Below are positions 61,262 to 64,000 of a stretch of DNA of 64,000 nucleotides, one piece after another. Within the stretch, counting starts at the first letter, position 1. Every line of letters starts with the position of its first letter. The notes under the pieces were generated by a model. That model worked only from the letters and a program-made list of their open reading frames with translations, was not told where the DNA came from and did no database searches. Source of the stretch: Paenibacillus marchantiae. GTDB taxonomy: Bacteria > Bacillota > Bacilli > Paenibacillales > Paenibacillaceae. The DNA is taken from NCBI RefSeq assembly GCF_028771845.1, contig NZ_CP118270.1, positions 806,001 to 870,000 of the forward strand. The letters run 5' to 3'. Made by a program: the position numbers and the translations under genes.

Positions 61262-64000
61262 TCAATGTGTGACCTTCACTGTGATGACTTCGCTAGAAAC
61301 CGATCCACTTTCGTTAATCCATTCCACAACATATTCATACTCGCCAGGTGCACGATCTTTGATCACTGTTGTTGCTGTCTGTGCATTCGGAGATGCTGCA
61401 GTCAACGGTTGGCTGTCGATCTCTTGACCATTCTCAGACAAACGATAGGAGGTGGCATTTGTGCCCCACCACATATTCATCGTAATCGTGTAGTTTCCAT
61501 CCCCATCCCAGTTGTCATGAGAGAGCACCGGCTTCCCTGGTGCTGCATCACGAACGATTACGGTATGCGGAGCGCATTCGGTCGTCCCTTTTGAATTGAT
61601 TAGTTCGCAAGTATATACATACGTACCGTTTACCCGACCCGAAATATCCGTGGATGCCTTTTGGGCAGAAGGGCTTGAAGCCGTGAGCTTCTGCGTATCG
61701 ATCAGTTCACCGTTCTCATACAATTTATACTGTGTACCGTTATTCCCCCACCACATATTCATGGTGATGGTGTATGTTCCATCCGCCAAACCGTCGCCAT
61801 GTTGGTTATCGTCGGACAAGGAAGGTACACCCGGTGCACCTGTGGCTTGGTCTGCGGCGATGACTGTCACTTCCACGGAAAGCTCGGTGATGAGTCCCGC
61901 GCCGTTAACTGCTTTGGCTGTAAAGGTGTGTTTTCCCACCAGACCCGTCAGTGCAATCTCATCACCCTGTTCTACGGCCTCACCGTCCCAAGTCAACTCC
62001 AGAAGAGTAATCCCGGACTCCGGATCTTCTGCCTTCACATCAACTTGGAGTACATCCTCTTCACTCATCTGTTCCGCAGGCATGCCTGTAATGACCGGAG
62101 GTGTCGTATCTTCTACTTCTTGCGGACCACCTACATAACGAATATTCGGTGCCGCTGGCTGCTCCATGCCTACTCCAAGATGGAAGCCGGTATGTGGCGG
62201 CTGGTTATAGGCTACATTTTGCCAAGCTACCCCAAGGCGGTAGACTGGATCATGCATCAACGTGCGAATACGCACATCCGTCTCATCTGTCGTCGTATAA
62301 ATGCGTAATTCCGAGCTGTCCTGACTGCGCCACATCACTTCTTCACGCCAGTCTCCAAACAGATCTGCCTGCAAACTCGGGTTCGCTTTGGTGCTATTGT
62401 TCGAAGCTGCACCTGTTGCCGTCAGCAGATTAACTGTCGTTTGGTTCTCATAATCCCATTTGTCGATACGAATATCATCCTGAAGCTCACGCAGCAGGTC
62501 ACCGTCCCACCAGATGCCGAAGTTGGTGGACGATGGAATCTTCGTCGTGATCAGTTCCCCCTGAGCACTGTAAAGCCCGGTGATTGGAATATGCTCAGCA
62601 TTGGTAATGGTTGCAGCCCATACCTCAGCTCCCGGATAGTTCGGATCAATATCGGCAGCCATGCCACGTCCGGTATCGATGCCTGTGAACACACCCCAGA
62701 GGATTTCACCTGTAGCCGCATCGCGCATTTCCATACCATACTTAGAATCTTTATGTTCGTGTACGTCGAATACTTCCAGTCCTGGACGTGTCGGGTCCAG
62801 ATCACTCAGATGCATGGCATCGCCATGACCGAGTTTCGTATTGTAGAGCGGTTTGCCATTATCGTCGATGGCCATCGCACCAAATGTAATCTCATCCTTG
62901 CCGTCGCCATCCACATCTGCAACCGAGAGATTGTGATTCCCTTGGCCTGCATACTCGCCGTAGCCATCGTCGCTTGAGTCAAAACGCCATACTTTGCTTA
63001 TCTTTCCATCACGGAAATTGTAGGATGCCAGCACAGTACGCGTATAATATCCACGGCTGAACATGGCACTTGGATGTTCGCCATCCAGATACGCTACCGC
63101 TGCCAGGAAACGGTCCACCCGGTTTCCATAGCCATCGCCCCAGGAAGCAACATCTCCACGCGGCGGATCATATTCCACCGTATCCAGTGCTGCTCCGGTT
63201 TCACCATCGAACACCGTCAGGAATTCATCACCAAGCAGAACGTAACCGGAACTGTTCCGGTGGTCTGCATTGGCGTCTCCAATGACTTTTCCTTGTCCAT
63301 CGACGGTACCATCTGCGGTACGCATCATCAGTTCGGCTCTGCCATCACCATCGAAGTCATAAACCAGGAATGGAGAGTAGTGCGCACCCGCACGAATATT
63401 CGGCCCCATATTGATGCGCCACAATCTTGTTCCATCCAGCTTATAGGCATCCATATATACAATACCGGTATATCCGGATTGGGAGTTATCCTTGCCGTTG
63501 TTTGGCGACCACATCAGAACAATCTCATATTCGCCATCACCATCGACATCGCCCACGCTGGCATCACCCGCATAATACGAATACGGCTGCCCGTCTTTCG
63601 TATAGGCATCAGCAGGCTTTTGCAGAGGTACAGACAGGTATTGCTCCTGCCAAACGCCGAATTCCTTCGTTGCCGCTTTTTCAATGCCGTTTTCTACCGT
63701 CATGACCCGGTATTTGGACGCATCGGTGCCTTCGGCATCCGTAAAGTTGGTGCTTCCCGTTATCGGTTCATCGTTAAGCTTCACACCATCCCGATACAAA
63801 TTGAAAGCAATGGTCTCGGCATCCAAGCCTAGCATGCGCCAGCCGATATAGTTGCCGTTTTCTGTTTTTATAGCCACCGGAGCACGGTCCAGATACTCCA
63901 TTTCACGATTCAGCGTCGTTGCTACTGGTGTTTCGAGTGCAGCCGAAAGTTCGGATACCCCTCCCGCATTCACAGACGCCACTTTATAGAAATAAGGAAT
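61262..64000 (-). CDS. Rhamnogalacturonan lyase, polysaccharide lyase family 11, 5' end outside window
   Basis: 912 codons are visible; the frame is open to the window edge. The edge reads IPYFYKVASVNAGGVSEL, the end of an FN3-like module. The PL11 propeller follows: REMEYLDRAPVAIKTENGNY, SVGDVDGDGEYEIVLMWSPN, FDGDGRAELMMRTADGT, GQGNHNLSVADVDGDGKDE and LFGDWREEVMWRSQDSSELR. Repeated DxDxDG loops bind calcium. After an Ig-like module come two similar modules with YTITMNMWWG. PL11 cleaves the rhamnogalacturonan I backbone by beta-elimination. The signal peptide must lie outside the window. Confidence 0.9.
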   Translation of the reverse strand: MPYFYKVASVNAGGVSELSAALETPVATTLNREMEYLDRAPVAIKTENGNYIGWRMLGLDAETIAFNLYRDGVKLNDEPITGSTNFTDAEGTDASKYRVMTVENGIEKAATKEFGVWQEQYLSVPLQKPADAYTKDGQPYSYYAGDASVGDVDGDGEYEIVLMWSPNNGKDNSQSGYTGIVYMDAYKLDGTRLWRINMGPNIRAGAHYSPFLVYDFDGDGRAELMMRTADGTVDGQGKVIGDANADHRNSSGYVLLGDEFLTVFDGETGAALDTVEYDPPRGDVASWGDGYGNRVDRFLAAVAYLDGEHPSAMFSRGYYTRTVLASYNFRDGKISKVWRFDSSDDGYGEYAGQGNHNLSVADVDGDGKDEITFGAMAIDDNGKPLYNTKLGHGDAMHLSDLDPTRPGLEVFDVHEHKDSKYGMEMRDAATGEILWGVFTGIDTGRGMAADIDPNYPGAEVWAATITNAEHIPITGLYSAQGELITTKIPSSTNFGIWWDGDLLRELQDDIRIDKWDYENQTTVNLLTATGAASNNSTKANPSLQADLFGDWREEVMWRSQDSSELRIYTTTDETDVRIRTLMHDPVYRLGVAWQNVAYNQPPHTGFHLGVGMEQPAAPNIRYVGGPQEVEDTTPPVITGMPAEQMSEEDVLQVDVKAEDPESGITLLELTWDGEAVEQGDEIALTGLVGKHTFTAKAVNGAGLITELSVEVTVIAADQATGAPGVPSLSDDNQHGDGLADGTYTITMNMWWGNNGTQYKLYENGELIDTQKLTASSPSAQKASTDISGRVNGTYVYTCELINSKGTTECAPHTVIVRDAAPGKPVLSHDNWDGDGNYTITMNMWWGTNATSYRLSENGQEIDSQPLTAASPNAQTATTVIKDRAPGEYEYVVEWINESGSVSSEVITVKVTH

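Noticed and set aside
1..64000. Mobile elements, prophage, CRISPR arrays, tRNA or rRNA genes
   Set aside because: No transposase or integrase motifs, no regular repeat-spacer pattern and no tRNA-like cloverleaf or rRNA sequence was seen.

Overview
The window looks like chromosomal DNA of a spore-forming, polysaccharide-degrading Firmicute, most likely Paenibacillus. Signs are a GC content near 50 percent, strong AGGAGG-type ribosome sites, sigma-A promoters, catabolite-repression (cre-like) sites, a Spo0E-type phosphatase, a GlnL-type regulator and several plant-cell-wall enzymes. I see no rRNA, tRNA, CRISPR array, insertion sequence or prophage.

Region by region. 1-2.4 kb: a minus-strand operon of an unrecognised protein, a small Ser/Gly/Tyr-rich lipoprotein, a glutathionylspermidine-synthase-like ATP-grasp enzyme and a DUF350 membrane protein (cut by the edge). 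2.6-4.9 kb: an ABC-F ATPase behind a leader with a 53-codon upstream ORF and an intrinsic terminator, which looks like ribosome-sensing attenuation. 5-9 kb: a glycosyltransferase and an APH-type kinase, then a TetR regulator and a quinone-reductase-like flavoprotein whose promoters carry matching palindromes. 9.1-18.4 kb: a beta-mannan utilisation locus. A minus-strand operon (binding protein, two permeases, GH130, GH113) faces a plus-strand operon (2-epimerase, second GH130) followed by a LacI regulator that appears to start at CTG. 18.5-27.2 kb: secreted pectate lyase PL1, a UPF0316 protein, a frameshifted leucine-dehydrogenase-like gene, an ABC exporter pair and a secreted GH43-CBM13 enzyme.

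27.4-34.3 kb: a two-component system with two PepSY proteins, an NAD(P)-binding protein, and a yjlC-ndh operon with a probable Rex-controlled promoter and a long leader. 34.6-37.4 kb: an ECF sigma factor fused to a large C-terminal domain, paired with a BtrH-like protein. 37.5-47 kb: CsbD, sugar-nucleotide SDR, cupin, DUF1835 protein, VTT membrane protein, an HNH protein with a very long disordered linker preceded by a 49-residue Cys protein, an acyltransferase and a photolyase. 46.5-51 kb: a REC-BTAD regulator and a 1032-residue hybrid kinase holding two different kinase modules. 51-60.6 kb: SRPBCC protein, methyltransferase, NamA, peptidase T behind a structured leader, Crp/Fnr regulator, soluble chemoreceptor, AGCS symporter and a divergent GlnL-type regulator. 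The end holds a Spo0E-family gene and most of a PL11 rhamnogalacturonan lyase.

The carbohydrate genes fit together: secreted PL1, PL11 and GH43 act on pectin-type polymers, while the mannan locus imports mannooligosaccharides and degrades them inside the cell by hydrolysis, epimerisation and phosphorolysis. Assignments rest on motifs and family knowledge read by eye; no database search was run.
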